From a virus, in IMG/VR virus record IMGVR_UViG_3300045994_000413, positions 1 to 38,302 of that record: DNA of 38,302 nucleotides; one strand, written 5' to 3'. The translations under genes were made by a program, and so were the position numbers. How positions within the stretch are numbered: the stretch's first letter is position 1; each line of letters begins with the position of its first letter. The notes below the pieces were generated by a model that had not been told where the DNA came from, searched no databases, and was given only the letters and a program-made list of their open reading frames with translations. Positions 37,581 through 38,302 of the stretch are shown here, piece after piece.

Positions 37581-38077
37581 TGGGATACCTCATCCGCCCA
37601 CTTGATGCGGGCATTAACACAGCGGACTTTCAGTGTGGATCAGATCCTCTGAATGAATACATCCGTCGCTACGCCTCACAGGATATACGCAAAAACGTTT
37701 CACGCGTATTCGTCGCAACGCCTGATAGTGATACCAAAAAACTGGCTGGATTCTTTACCTTAAGTGCAGGGAGCGTAAATTGCTCAAGCCTACCAACATC
37801 ACTTGCCCGAAAACTCCCCCGCTATCCGGTGCCAGTTGCGCTGATTGGACGACTGGCCGTAGATAATGATTCACAAGGCCAAGGCTTGGGATCAATGTTA
37901 CTTGCCGATGCCTGCCAAAAGGTTTCTCAGGCGAGCTCCGTTCTCGCCGTGGTCGGAATCATTGTTGATGCAAAAGACGATAAAGCCATCTCGTTTTATA
38001 AACACTTTGGCTTCATCCCATTGTCAGGTCAACCCGACAGGCTTTTGCTACCGACATCCGTCTTCCATTCAAAATAA
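37580..38077 (+). CDS. GNAT acetyltransferase toxin (TacT/AtaT type)
   Basis: 165 residues from ATG 37580, overlapping the antitoxin stop (TGATG). GNAT features: RLAVDNDSQGQGLGSMLLADA, where QGQGLG (99-104) is the acetyl-CoA pyrophosphate loop, and AISFYKHFGF with Tyr140 as the general acid. The N-terminus (GSDPLNEYIRRYASQDIRKNVSRVFVA) is typical of toxins that acetylate aminoacyl-tRNA and block translation. It is an addiction-type stabiliser of the neighbouring island. Confidence 0.9.
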   Translation: MGYLIRPLDAGINTADFQCGSDPLNEYIRRYASQDIRKNVSRVFVATPDSDTKKLAGFFTLSAGSVNCSSLPTSLARKLPRYPVPVALIGRLAVDNDSQGQGLGSMLLADACQKVSQASSVLAVVGIIVDAKDDKAISFYKHFGFIPLSGQPDRLLLPTSVFHSK

Positions 38078-38175
38078 CCGCACGAGGAACGCTGATTTTT
38101 TCTGTGGTACTCTCTATCGCCACATAATTGAAACGGCATCAAAACACTTACCTCACCTACCGTCTGGCAGGATAT

Positions 38176-38302
38176 TTAGTCGATCTTGAATAATTCGTTT
38201 AACCGGGTTTCGGCGGCTGGATTGCGATTTTCGTACATCCAGTCCGCTCCCTGGCAGCTACACATTCCAGCAATGCCATAAAAATAAAGGCCCAAAAAAG
38301 CC
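38176..38302 (-). CDS. C-terminal end of a leftward gene, cut by the window edge
   Basis: On the minus strand an open frame enters at 38302 and ends with TAA at 38176 (about 41 residues: AFLGLYFYGIAGMCSCQG... ending NELFKID). It begins with an aromatic/hydrophobic stretch followed by CSC and a polar helical end. No family recognised. The start lies outside the window. The 98 bases between the toxin stop and this frame contain no gene. Confidence 0.4.
   Translation of the reverse strand, partial: AFLGLYFYGIAGMCSCQGADWMYENRNPAAETRLNELFKID

Noticed and set aside
1-38302. CRISPR array
   Set aside because: No series of regularly spaced identical repeats with unique spacers was seen; the repeats present are transposase boxes, operator repeats and four promoter copies.

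Overview
The window is dominated by one Mu-like (transposable, contractile-tailed) prophage that can be delimited almost to the base. Its left end is at about 156 and its right end at about 36856, giving about 36.7 kb. Each end is TG...CA, each has the first copy of a TTGGCAC box exactly 18 bp inside the terminus, and the insert is flanked by a direct repeat CTAC. The spanin pair shows a Gram-negative host. The style of the phage proteins and a tRNA-Arg(ACG) fragment next door suggest a betaproteobacterium (family not resolvable from sequence alone).

Layout: 1-155 is host flank with the first codons of a leftward gene. 156-385 is the left phage end with three transposase boxes. 386-1123 (minus) is a Mu-type repressor, facing a ner-like gene across an operator/promoter region (1124-1268). 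1269-9504 is the early region: ner, a small conserved protein, a stand-alone Mu-type DNA-binding protein, a visibly scrambled transposition module (2575-5178), a run of small regulators, DUF3164, HU, gp16-like and a Mor/C activator, then a secreted BamE-like cargo gene and a terminator. 9652-12294 is lysis plus small late genes; 12294-17898 is packaging, portal, gpF and gpG; 18163-20754 is protease/scaffold, decoration and major capsid; 20816-24570 is head completion, sheath, tube and chaperone; 24720-35697 is tape measure, baseplate, fibres and fibre assembly; 35855-36628 is a Dam-type DNA methylase in the position of Mu mom.

Two observations stand out. First, four late units (lysis, protease/head, gpN, gp46) are each preceded by the same promoter block: a dyad CGGAA-N4-TTCCG, 1 nt, CTTAAC (-35 like), exactly 18 nt, a -10 hexamer, then 6-7 nt and the ATG, with no Shine-Dalgarno sequence. 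This predicts a C/Mor-type activated late regulon whose mRNAs start at or next to the start codon (leaderless). The early promoter for ner has the same 18-nt/6-nt geometry. Second, the transposition module is rearranged: the transposase N-half is on plus, its DDE catalytic half is on minus, only the last ~76 residues of the MuB-like ATPase remain, and a two-domain winged-helix protein is split into two oppositely oriented halves. Three breakpoints explain it: two neighbouring segments each inverted in place, with the DNA between them lost. The structural and lysis genes look intact, so the element may be unable to transpose yet still able to make particles, unless the rearrangement is an assembly artefact.

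Right of the prophage are host flank, a terminator, a 45-nt 3' half of tRNA-Arg(ACG) (a typical integrase attachment scar), a DUF1778/GNAT toxin-antitoxin pair and the end of a leftward gene cut by the window edge.
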